Positions 1-5,870 of a stretch of DNA of 8,778 nucleotides are shown here, piece by piece. Position numbers and translations under genes: made by a program. Every line of letters starts with the position of its first letter. The stretch's first letter is position 1. The DNA is from Pseudomonadota bacterium (GTDB lineage: Bacteria > Bdellovibrionota_B > Oligoflexia > Silvanigrellales > Silvanigrellaceae). The notes under the pieces were generated by a model. It ran no database searches. It was not told where the DNA came from and saw only the letters and a list, made by a program, of their open reading frames with translations. Location of the stretch: contig JAIXXU010000264.1 in NCBI GenBank assembly GCA_027490595.1, positions 1-8,778 of the forward strand, given 5' to 3'.

Positions 1-1653
1 AAAGATACTTACGGCGTTATTGTGTACCAAGAGCAAGTTCAAAAAATTGCAGCGGTTCTTGCTAATTATTCCCTTGGTGAGGCTGACTTACTAAGACGAG
101 CCATGGGTAAAAAAGATAAAAATGAAATGGAGCGGCAAAAAAGTCGATTTGTCGAGGGGGCAACCAAGAATGGTCATGACGCCCGTGGGGCGGGAGAGCT
201 TTTCGATTTAATGGCAAAATTTGCTGAATATGGTTTCAATAAAAGTCATACAGCAGCTTATGGTTTTGTAACCTACCAAACAGCCTGGTTAAAAACATAC
301 TTTCCAACAGAATTTATGTCCTCTATTATGAGTTGTGATATAGATAATACCGATAAAATTGTTACCTATATTCGTGATTGTAGAAGGCTTAAAATAAATG
401 TTTTGCCACCTTGTGTAAATTATTCTGAGTATGAATTTTCTATCCATAAAGATAAATATATTCGTTATGCTTTGGGTGCAATTAAAGGGTTAGGTAAAGG
501 AATTATTGACTTAATTATTCAAGAACGCCAAGCAAGAGGCTCTTATACTTCTGTACCAGAATTTATTGCCAGGATTGATGCGCGCAAACTTAACAAAAAA
601 GCTATGGAAAGCCTTGTTAAATCAGGAGCGTTTGATTCTTTGGCTACAAACAGAGCTGAATTGTGGGCTAATGTTGATATTTGGCTTAAGACAATTGGTC
701 AAGAACAGGGTCGTGCTGAGGAAGTGGTGTCTAGTATTTTTGATTTATGTTCTACTGTCGAAAGTAAAAAACCTTATAAAACTTATCATGCAAATTTTGA
801 TCACTTAGCCTTAAAAAGCAAAAAAACTTATTATGAACCTATGCTTCTTGGGACAAAAATAATTACAGAAAACACTTGTCCAGAAGTTCTTAACGCCCTT
901 CGGGCTGTTCAAGTAAAGGTAACAAAGCCTTGGCATTTCTTTGAATATTTAGCCTATGAAGCAAACACTTTGGGTTTTTACATGAGTGGCCATCCGGCGG
1001 ATATGTTTAAAAATGACATGGATCATCTTACGAAAACATCTCTTTTGGACGCGGTCAATTACGTGGAACCTAATGAGATTCCTGATCACAAAAGAAAGGT
1101 TGTTACTTTAGCTGGCATTGTCACGATGGCTTTGGAGAAAAAAAATAAGGACAACCAAGCCTATCTTGTCATTCGTCTTGAAGATGGTTCTTCTGACTTA
1201 GAATTGACACTTTTTCACCGTCAATACGCTGCGTTATCCTCACCAATTCAGTTAGGAGCCTGTGTTTTTGTTGAGGCTAAATTGAGAGCTGGAATTGAGT
1301 CAGGCAGTGTTCGGGGGGTTATTCAAAGCATTGTGCCTTTTTCGAATAAGCGAAATGAGGTCATCAAAGCCATTGTCATTCATGCTGATGAAAATTTCCT
1401 ACAAGAAAAAAAATACTTGATCGAGTTTGAAAAAATTCTTCTTCAACATAAAGGCAATGTGGCGGTATTTCTTAAATTGGTTCTGCAAAAGGAAAATGCA
1501 CAAATTAAAGCTAAACTAGGTCGCCATGCTGTTACAGTTTCTGATGAATTCATAGGCATGATAGAAAATTTTTGGCCAAGTAGGATTCGTGTAGAAAGAT
1601 GCTACACAATGGAGTCTTTGGTGGCTCTTGACACGGGTAGTGAAAAAGTATAG
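1..1653 (+). CDS. dnaE: DNA polymerase III subunit alpha, C-terminal part (5' end outside window)
   Basis: This is the catalytic subunit of the replicative DNA polymerase; 550 residues are visible, about half of a usual DnaE. The frame is open from base 1, so there is no start here. In window-relative residues: the fingers region holds ADLLRRAMGKK (about 28-38) and YGFNKSHTAAYG (77-88), both hallmarks of DnaE. A helix-hairpin-helix region with GAIKGLGKG follows (159-167), with KLNKKAMESLVKSGAFD about 40 residues on. LGFYMSGHP (324-332) leads into an OB-fold (about 366-450) and a C-terminal tau-binding-type domain. The segment between the expected clamp-binding site and LGFYMSGHP is about 40 residues longer than in E. 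coli as I recall it, and the usual Q-x-x-[LM]-F clamp motif is degenerate (SSIFDL, 244-249). The stop codon lies inside the -10 box of a promoter that appears to drive the downstream tRNA genes. Family identity is secure. Confidence 0.97.
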   Translation, partial: KDTYGVIVYQEQVQKIAAVLANYSLGEADLLRRAMGKKDKNEMERQKSRFVEGATKNGHDARGAGELFDLMAKFAEYGFNKSHTAAYGFVTYQTAWLKTYFPTEFMSSIMSCDIDNTDKIVTYIRDCRRLKINVLPPCVNYSEYEFSIHKDKYIRYALGAIKGLGKGIIDLIIQERQARGSYTSVPEFIARIDARKLNKKAMESLVKSGAFDSLATNRAELWANVDIWLKTIGQEQGRAEEVVSSIFDLCSTVESKKPYKTYHANFDHLALKSKKTYYEPMLLGTKIITENTCPEVLNALRAVQVKVTKPWHFFEYLAYEANTLGFYMSGHPADMFKNDMDHLTKTSLLDAVNYVEPNEIPDHKRKVVTLAGIVTMALEKKNKDNQAYLVIRLEDGSSDLELTLFHRQYAALSSPIQLGACVFVEAKLRAGIESGSVRGVIQSIVPFSNKRNEVIKAIVIHADENFLQEKKYLIEFEKILLQHKGNVAVFLKLVLQKENAQIKAKLGRHAVTVSDEFIGMIENFWPSRIRVERCYTMESLVALDTGSEKV

Positions 1654-1654
1654 T
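1628..1654 (+). promoter_or_regulatory. Probable sigma70-type promoter for the tRNA-Glu / ribosomal-protein cluster
   Basis: A perfect -35 hexamer TTGACA (1628-1633) is followed after 15 bp by TATAGT (1649-1654), which matches five of six -10 positions. Transcription would start near 1661, about 12 bases before the first tRNA. The spacer is slightly short. The element lies within the last codons of dnaE and its TAG stop is part of the -10 box. Confidence 0.6.
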
Positions 1655-1672
1655 TGGGTGAGACGAGTTTAT

Positions 1673-1748
1673 GGCCCTATCGTCTAGAGGCCTAGGACAT
1701 TGCCCTTTCACGGCAGTAACACCGGTTCGAATCCGGTTAGGGTCACCA
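1673..1748 (+). tRNA. tRNA-Glu (anticodon TTC), canonical
   Basis: The gene is 76 nt with CCA encoded. The acceptor stem GGCCCTA/TAGGGTC has 7 pairs including one G-U, and the discriminator is A. The D-stem is GTC/GAC, and the anticodon stem TTGCC/GGCAG carries loop CTTTCAC with anticodon TTC at 1707-1709. The T-arm ACCGG-TTCGAAT-CCGGT is fully paired. The 4-nt variable loop (TAAC) lacks position 47, which together with U11-A24 and U13/G22 matches the glutamate identity set known from E. coli. It lies 19 nt after the dnaE stop. Confidence 0.97.
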
Positions 1749-1799
1749 TAACTCTCCTCATTTCATTTATTCCCTATGAAAATAATATCCATGTTCACA

Positions 1800-1879
1800 G
1801 ACCCTTTCGTCTAGCCGGTCCAGGACACTACCTTTTCACGGTAGAAACAGATTGGGTTCAACTCCCCTAAGGGTCACCA
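1800..1879 (+). tRNA. tRNA-Glu-like gene (anticodon TTC), abnormal T-arm; possible pseudo-tRNA
   Basis: The gene is 80 nt with CCA encoded. The acceptor stem GACCCTT/AAGGGTC is perfect (7 bp), the D-stem is GTC/GAC with the GG pair in its loop, and the anticodon stem CTACC/GGTAG is perfect with loop TTTTCAC (anticodon TTC at 1835-1837). The T-arm TTGGG-TTCAACT-CCCCT pairs at only three positions: the two outer pairs (49-65 T/T and 50-64 T/C) are mismatched. The variable loop is 7 nt (1845-1851) instead of 4-5, so the missing base 47 typical of tRNA-Glu is lost. The rest is too well paired for random decay of an old relic. It is either a recently damaged copy or a specialised tRNA. No clear promoter lies in the 51-bp gap after the first tRNA-Glu, so the two are probably cotranscribed. 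Confidence 0.7.
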
Positions 1880-1915
1880 CATGTGAGAAACACTATGCTG
1901 TTTGTTTCAATGCTA

Positions 1916-1944
1916 TTGCTTTTCAAAAAAATGTGGGGTATGAG
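1916..1944 (+). promoter_or_regulatory. Possible promoter upstream of rpmI
   Basis: TTGCTT (1916-1921) and TATGAG (1939-1944) are separated by 17 bp, each matching four of six sigma70 positions. The predicted start near 1951 would give a leader of about 40 nt before rpmI. The gene could instead be served by read-through from the tRNA promoter. Confidence 0.35.
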
Positions 1945-1990
1945 TTCACACTCCTATTTTTAAGGTAGTTTCCGTCTAAAGGGTACTTTT

Positions 1991-2251
1991 ATGTCTAAAT
2001 CAAAAGCCAAAATTAAGGCAAAAGTGGCAAAGTCCAAATCCAAGGTTTGTAAGTCAATTAAAACCAAAAAAGCAGCTGCTAAGAGATACAAACTTACAGC
2101 TTCTGGCTTGGTAAAAGTTGCACACTGTGGAAAACAACATAATGCGGGACCTAAAAACCGCAGTCGCAAAACCCGTCTTAAAAAAATGAAGATGGTGAGA
2201 GCTGAAAGCACGAGATTAGTGGCCCGTTGTTTGCCAAATGGCCTTTCTTAA
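1991..2251 (+). CDS. rpmI: 50S ribosomal protein L35 with lysine-rich N-terminal extension
   Basis: L35 is a small basic protein of the large ribosomal subunit. The conserved core begins at KSIKTKKAAAKRYKLTASG (residues 21-39) and ends with LVARCLPN (76-83), matching the family's KTKSAAAKRF start and LLP end. The product has 86 residues against the usual 64-66. The extra length is a 19-residue N-terminal stretch built of Lys, Ser, Ala and Val. The ATG at 1991 has AAAGGG seven bases upstream, and no other ATG precedes the core. A GTG at 2024 with AAGG upstream is a weaker alternative that would shorten the tail to about 8 residues. rplT follows after 92 nt, the usual pairing, but infC, normally just upstream, is absent. 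Confidence 0.93.
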   Translation: MSKSKAKIKAKVAKSKSKVCKSIKTKKAAAKRYKLTASGLVKVAHCGKQHNAGPKNRSRKTRLKKMKMVRAESTRLVARCLPNGLS

Positions 2252-2273
2252 GTTCTTTTGTGTTTGTGAAATC

Positions 2274-2322
2274 GGTACAGGCTCACAAGTTGTGTAAGAA
2301 TAGTTCTTACAGCGCCTGTTCC
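2274..2322 (+). promoter_or_regulatory. Predicted multibranched RNA structure between rpmI and rplT
   Basis: An outer helix pairs GGTACAGGC (2274-2282) with GCCTGTTCC (2314-2322), eight pairs with one T/T mismatch. It encloses a perfect hairpin GTAAGAA-TAG-TTCTTAC (2294-2310) and a small CACA-AGT-TGTG hairpin (2284-2294) that shares one base with it. The rplT ribosome-binding site begins nine bases after the outer helix. A role as an autoregulatory site for L20 or L35, or in translational coupling, is inference. The helices are visible directly. Confidence 0.5.
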
Positions 2323-2343
2323 TTGAGAATGAGGTAGTTCTAG

Positions 2344-2700
2344 ATGGCAAGAGTAAGACGTGGGTTTAAACTCCGCAGACGCCACAAAAAAGTTCTTCAA
2401 TTGGCTAAAGGTTATCGCGGATCTCGCAGCAAACTTTTTCGTACGGCTATTCAAATTGTCCGCAGGGCTCTTTGCTATGCTTACCGTGACCGTAAAGTTC
2501 GCAAACGTGATTTTCGCTCCCTCTGGATTCAACGTATTAATGCTGCAGCTAGAGCGCACGGCCTCACTTACAGCAAGTTTATCAATGGTTTGAAAAAGGC
2601 TCATGTTTCTTTAGATCGCAAGCAGCTTTCAGAAATTGCTGTTTATGATAGCTCGGTTTTTGTTACACTAGTTGAAAAAGCAAAAGCAGCACTCAAGTAG
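2344..2700 (+). CDS. rplT: 50S ribosomal protein L20
   Basis: L20 binds 23S rRNA early in large-subunit assembly and in E. coli and Bacillus also represses its own operon. The 118-residue length is normal. The N-terminus MARVRRGF and the very basic long-helix region (about 8-55, with RRRHKK and [15 protein letters not shown]) are diagnostic. They are followed by the globular RNA-binding domain ([26 protein letters not shown], about 56-81). The ATG is preceded by GAGGTA at 2331-2336, seven bases away. It follows rpmI after a structured spacer and is followed 28 nt later by tRNA-Pro. Confidence 0.98.
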   Translation: MARVRRGFKLRRRHKKVLQLAKGYRGSRSKLFRTAIQIVRRALCYAYRDRKVRKRDFRSLWIQRINAAARAHGLTYSKFINGLKKAHVSLDRKQLSEIAVYDSSVFVTLVEKAKAALK

Positions 2701-2728
2701 ACTTTTGTTTTACCCTCTTTGGTTTTAT

Positions 2729-2806
2729 CGGAGCGTAGCGCAGCCTGGCTAGCGCACTTGCTTGGGGTGCAAGAGGTCGCAGGTTCAAGTCCTGTCGCTC
2801 CGACCA
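2729..2806 (+). tRNA. tRNA-Pro (anticodon GGG)
   Basis: The gene is 78 nt with CCA encoded. The acceptor stem CGGAGCG/CGCTCCG is a perfect 7 bp and includes the C1-G72 pair, with discriminator A73, both typical of bacterial tRNA-Pro. The anticodon stem CTTGC/GCAAG carries loop TTGGGGT, with anticodon GGG at 2764-2766. The T-loop is TTCAAGT. It lies between rplT and rplS on the same strand with no promoter or terminator visible around it, so it is probably cut out of the ribosomal-protein transcript. Confidence 0.97.
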
Positions 2807-2816
2807 CTTTTTTAAT

Positions 2817-2840
2817 GAGAATCCGTGTAAGGCAATTCTC
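2817..2840 (+). promoter_or_regulatory. Hairpin directly upstream of the rplS ribosome-binding site
   Basis: GAGAATCC (2817-2824) pairs with GG (2831-2832) and ATTCTC (2835-2840), giving 8 bp with a two-base CA bulge and a six-base loop. The next base starts the rplS Shine-Dalgarno sequence TTGGAG (2841-2846). The position suggests control of L19 translation, and structured L19 leaders are known in other phyla. The function here is inferred. Confidence 0.45.
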
Positions 2841-2852
2841 TTGGAGTTTTCC

Positions 2853-3248
2853 ATGAAAAACAATGTTTTAGCTACGTTTGAATCTCAGTTTTTGCGCAAA
2901 AATCCCCTTCCTGAATTTAGTGCTGGCGACACTGTAAGTGTCATGGTTAAAATTCAAGAAGGTACAGAAAAAGATGGTACACCGAAATTTCGTATTCAGC
3001 CGTTTGAAGGTGTTGTGATTCGTTTCCGTAAGGGAACTACAAACTCCACATTTCTAGTGAGGAAAATGTCTGCCGGTGGTATTTCTGTAGAGAGAAATTT
3101 CTTTGTCCACTCTCCATTGGTGGATAGAGTTGATGTTAAAGTTCGTGGTAAGGTTCGTCGTTCTCGTATTTACTATCTACGGAACCTACGCGGTAAAGCT
3201 GCTCGCATCTCAAGCCGTCATATTTCTTCCCAGCCTTCTCAAGCGTAA
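2853..3248 (+). CDS. rplS: 50S ribosomal protein L19
   Basis: L19 sits at the interface of the ribosomal subunits. The product is 131 residues, slightly longer than the usual 115-120. Recognisable family segments are PEFSAGDTVSV (about 20-30), PFEGVVIRFRKG (about 51-62) and the GGISVERNFFVHSP to VRRSRIYYLRNLRGKAARI stretch (about 76-118). The last residues (SSRHISSQPSQA) form a short Ser-rich tail. The ATG at 2853 is chosen because TTGGAG lies six bases upstream; a TTG at 2841 in the same frame is part of that Shine-Dalgarno site. rplS usually ends the rpsP-rimM-trmD operon, but here it follows a tRNA-Pro gene. An intrinsic terminator lies about 30 nt after its stop. Confidence 0.97.
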   Translation: MKNNVLATFESQFLRKNPLPEFSAGDTVSVMVKIQEGTEKDGTPKFRIQPFEGVVIRFRKGTTNSTFLVRKMSAGGISVERNFFVHSPLVDRVDVKVRGKVRRSRIYYLRNLRGKAARISSRHISSQPSQA

Positions 3249-3280
3249 AGCTATTTTTTTCACTTGTTTGAGTGTTTTGA

Positions 3281-3306
3281 AACCAGCCTTTAAGGCTGGT
3301 TTTTTT
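3281..3306 (+). terminator. Intrinsic terminator of the rplS transcript, overlapping the end of ppsR
   Basis: AACCAGCC (3281-3288) and GGCTGGTT (3294-3301) form a perfect GC-rich 8-bp stem with a five-base loop, followed by a T run on the + strand (3300-3306). In the minus direction the hairpin is followed only by TTTCAAAA, so termination of ppsR here would be weaker. The ppsR stop codon (3290-3292) lies in the loop. Confidence 0.88.
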
Positions 3307-4150
3307 GTTGCGTATGTTGTGGAAATCGTTTGAGGACAATTTTTTCAATCTCTACAGCGTTTTCTTCTAGGGCTTTTCCAGTAACGTCCAATACAGGCCA
3401 TAGCTTATGCTTCTTAAAAAGCACACGACTCCACTCTATTTCTTCAAATATTCTATCCAGGTCTGCGTATTCGCCATTGCCTTCCTTCTCTCCCAGGCAT
3501 TCCATACGAGCGCTTCGAATGACGGCTAATCGATTAGGATCAATGACAAGGCCGATGATTCTAAGTTGATTGACCTTTGTCAATTCAGCGGGAGGTTCAA
3601 TACCGGGAATAATGGGAATGTTTGCGACTTTGTAACCCTTGTGTGCGAGATACATGCTCAAGGGTGTTTTTGATGTTCTTGAAACACCTAGAAGAACAAT
3701 ATCTGCCTGATGGAGATCTTGAGTTAAAATCCCATCGTCATGCCTAACGGTGAATTCTATCGCAGAAATTCTTTTAAAGTAGTCATTATCAAGTTGGCGC
3801 AACAAACCAGGCTTAGCAACTGGCTTCAGGCCTAGCTGTTCTGAAAGGGTTTCTAACAGGGGAAATAATACATCAACAACTTTTACCCCGATTTGTAGGG
3901 CTCTTGAAAGTAAAAACACTCTCAAGTCTGGGGTAACAACTGTGGCAACTACTGTTGCTTTTTCTTCATGGGCTAGAAGAAGAATTTCTTCCATGGTGTC
4001 TCGGCTTCGAATTTTATTAAATTTTTGAATTTTAATATCTGCATTTTCAAACTGTACTTTAACCGCTTGTACAATTCCTAAGGCTGTTTCTCCCGTGCCA
4101 TCAGAGACTGTAAATATCATGGGTAGTTGTTTTTCTTGTGGACTATGCAT
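3290..4150 (-). CDS. ppsR: PpsR-family kinase/pyrophosphorylase regulator of PEP synthase or pyruvate phosphate dikinase
   Basis: The family (formerly DUF299) switches PEP synthetase or pyruvate phosphate dikinase off by ADP-dependent phosphorylation and on again by Pi-dependent, pyrophosphate-forming dephosphorylation. It thereby controls flux between pyruvate and PEP in the cytoplasm. The 286-residue product has the usual length and motifs: SDGTGETA (16-23), AIEFTVRHDDG (130-140), the P-loop-like GVSRTSKTPLSMYLA (155-169) and VIDPNRLAVIRSARM (202-216). The ATG at 4150 has GAGG nine bases upstream. A second in-frame Met at residue 11 has no ribosome-binding site. The start overlaps the stop of the upstream HD gene by 8 nt, suggesting coupled translation. 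The target enzyme gene is not in the window, so PEP synthase versus dikinase cannot be decided. Confidence 0.93.
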   Translation of the reverse strand: MHSPQEKQLPMIFTVSDGTGETALGIVQAVKVQFENADIKIQKFNKIRSRDTMEEILLLAHEEKATVVATVVTPDLRVFLLSRALQIGVKVVDVLFPLLETLSEQLGLKPVAKPGLLRQLDNDYFKRISAIEFTVRHDDGILTQDLHQADIVLLGVSRTSKTPLSMYLAHKGYKVANIPIIPGIEPPAELTKVNQLRIIGLVIDPNRLAVIRSARMECLGEKEGNGEYADLDRIFEEIEWSRVLFKKHKLWPVLDVTGKALEENAVEIEKIVLKRFPQHTQQKNQP

Positions 4151-5726
4151 GTTGTAAAGCCTCGCTAATCAGAAGTTGTATTTTGTTTGTATCTAGTTTT
4201 TGTTTATCGATATTGTTGAAATCGACAAAAACGCGAGTTATGAAAAATTCTCCTTCAAGCTTTTTGAGAAGCGCGCTGTGCTCCTTTATCGGAGAAAGAT
4301 GTCCAAGTGAATGAATATCTTTTAAAACAGTTTTTAGCTGAGGTTGATTGGTAACTTTTTGAAACCTGGTTAACGCTGTTGTGCTTTCTACCACTTGGCA
4401 AGAGATGCCTTTTGATCTTAAAAGCCTTGCGACATTCTTTGCATTCTCACGAGCTTTTGCGCTTTTTTCTTTATCATCAAGAACTTCTTCGTAAACTCTC
4501 TTCCAAAGGCAGCGATTGTAAACAAGGTTTTGTAAAAAATCATTAAGTTCAGTACCTGAGTGGTTTGAATATTTCTCAACATAATTTGTAAAATTATGGT
4601 CGTTGAGTTTTAGGTAATTATCTATATTGTAAGGAAACTTAATTGGACCCCATTTTTCATTGAGTTGGCCAAGCATTGCTTCGCAAGCATTTTCGGTTTT
4701 ATGAAAATAAACTTGGTAATACATGCTTAATCTTGCTCTTAGGAAGTCTTCATAGGCTGGAATTCCTCCTTTACGCAAAGCCAAATTGTACTTGTTGGTA
4801 TTTAAATCTTTGTAAAAGCAGAAGGAATCTAAAATGCGGCCGACGTCGAAAATTCCGTAAACTACCCCACACTCTTTGGAATCTCGAATCAAATAATCCA
4901 TACGATCAACATCTATTTCTCCGCTGATAATATCGTGCAAAAGATTTTGCATTTGACTTATTTCTAGGTCGCTTCCGCATGACGGTGGAATTTTGTTGTC
5001 TAAAATTGCGCAAATGTCTTGCCCCATTTGTGGACTCAACAAGAGGTTGTTTGATTCTTGCGAAAACAATGAGTTTACGGCCATTAGAGTGTAAGTTTCG
5101 TGCGTAACCAATTTTTCGGGGCTTGCCTTCTCTGCTTTTGCTTCTAAGGCTTGTTGGAGCCACTTTGGAAGGGATAGGGTGGAGATGTTTTTTTGAAACT
5201 CCTGCCATGAGGGAAGAAAACGTTCTCCTGAGTGACTTAGAGGTGGGTGACCACAATCGTGAAGCAACGCGGCAAATCGCACGCACTGAGCCAAATAAAC
5301 ACTTTTAGAAAGGAAGCAAAGTCCTTCTTCGGTTTGAAGAAGAGAGCCTTCGGTCTTTTCTCGTCTTTGGAAGGCTTCTTGAATAGGGGCGGGTGATTGG
5401 TTGTATATCTTTTTCAAGGAGGACAAAATTTGGCCTTGGTTCATAATAAGTGATGTGTACAGTTGGCCTGCAAGATGCATGGCTCCAAGGGAGTGCTCAA
5501 AACGCGTATGTGAGGCTCCAGGGAAGATGTATTGTGTAAATGGCATTTGTTGTATGCGCCGTAACCGTTGCAGGACAGGTGAGTTAATAATGTTTTTTTC
5601 AGCATCTGTGAAGGGGATGTTATTGTGGATAGAATCCCGTATTTTTCCTACAAAGTGGAAGCTAATGTCGTGGAGCTGTCCCTGAGTGTTTTCTGAAAAA
5701 GCTGTAGGATATGATAAAAATGGCAT
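4143..5726 (-). CDS. HD-domain phosphohydrolase, SAMHD1/dGTPase-like (COG1078 type)
   Basis: The 527-residue product belongs to the HD metal-dependent phosphohydrolases related to SAMHD1 and bacterial dNTP triphosphohydrolases. Seen in order: a family-typical start with IRDSIH (29-34) and SPVLQRLRRIQQM (49-61), HTRFEHSLG (73-81) with ligand His78, the HD pair in LLHDCGHPPLSH (His156-Asp157), and IDVDRMDYLIRDS (271-283) with Asp274 as the expected last metal ligand. All predicted metal ligands are therefore present. The stretch of about 55 residues between the first His and the HD pair looks longer than usual, and the C-terminal 160 residues are not recognised beyond the family. The ATG has AAGGGA seven bases upstream. 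dNTP hydrolysis is inferred from the family; some members have other nucleotide substrates. It is the first gene of a two-gene unit with ppsR. Confidence 0.88.
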   Translation of the reverse strand: MPFLSYPTAFSENTQGQLHDISFHFVGKIRDSIHNNIPFTDAEKNIINSPVLQRLRRIQQMPFTQYIFPGASHTRFEHSLGAMHLAGQLYTSLIMNQGQILSSLKKIYNQSPAPIQEAFQRREKTEGSLLQTEEGLCFLSKSVYLAQCVRFAALLHDCGHPPLSHSGERFLPSWQEFQKNISTLSLPKWLQQALEAKAEKASPEKLVTHETYTLMAVNSLFSQESNNLLLSPQMGQDICAILDNKIPPSCGSDLEISQMQNLLHDIISGEIDVDRMDYLIRDSKECGVVYGIFDVGRILDSFCFYKDLNTNKYNLALRKGGIPAYEDFLRARLSMYYQVYFHKTENACEAMLGQLNEKWGPIKFPYNIDNYLKLNDHNFTNYVEKYSNHSGTELNDFLQNLVYNRCLWKRVYEEVLDDKEKSAKARENAKNVARLLRSKGISCQVVESTTALTRFQKVTNQPQLKTVLKDIHSLGHLSPIKEHSALLKKLEGEFFITRVFVDFNNIDKQKLDTNKIQLLISEALQHA

Positions 5727-5740
5727 AAAAAAATCCCTTA

Positions 5741-5754
5741 TTGATCTAGATCAA
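5741..5754. promoter_or_regulatory. Perfect FNR/CRP-family operator (TTGAT-N4-ATCAA)
   Basis: TTGATCTAGATCAA is a perfect 14-bp palindrome and matches the FNR/ANR/FixK consensus exactly. It is centred about 21 bp upstream of the HD gene start, next to its ribosome-binding site. It is also about 91 bp upstream of the predicted carD transcription start, a spacing compatible with activation from a distance. An extra half site TTGATC lies at 5769-5774. The regulator itself is not in the window. Confidence 0.5.
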
Positions 5755-5802
5755 CTAAGCGGAAAAAATTGATCGTCTTGCATAGTTTCTGAGCAAAAAC
5801 CG

Positions 5803-5831
5803 TTGACTTTTCGAAGGAGTAAAGCTAGATT
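5803..5831 (+). promoter_or_regulatory. Probable promoter of carD
   Basis: TTGACT (5803-5808) and TAGATT (5826-5831) are separated by 17 bp, with five and four consensus matches. The expected start near 5838 gives carD a leader of about 117 nt. Confidence 0.5.
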
Positions 5832-5840
5832 TATGCTTAG

Positions 5841-5870
5841 AATTGAGAGCCACAACGGCTTATTCCAATT
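5841..5870 (+). promoter_or_regulatory. Hairpin in the carD leader
   Basis: AATTG (5841-5845) pairs with CAATT (5866-5870). Inside it AGCC (5848-5851) pairs with GGCT (5857-5860) around an ACAAC loop, separated by an asymmetric internal loop. It would sit at the very 5' end of the predicted carD mRNA, where it could affect stability. The function is unknown. Confidence 0.3.

Noticed and set aside
2248..2604. A 118-codon minus-strand open frame across rplT.
   Set aside because: It is antisense to a highly conserved ribosomal protein gene and resembles nothing known.
4906..5286. A 126-codon arginine-rich minus-strand open frame inside the HD gene.
   Set aside because: It is an alternate frame of a clearly coding region and has no recognisable domain.
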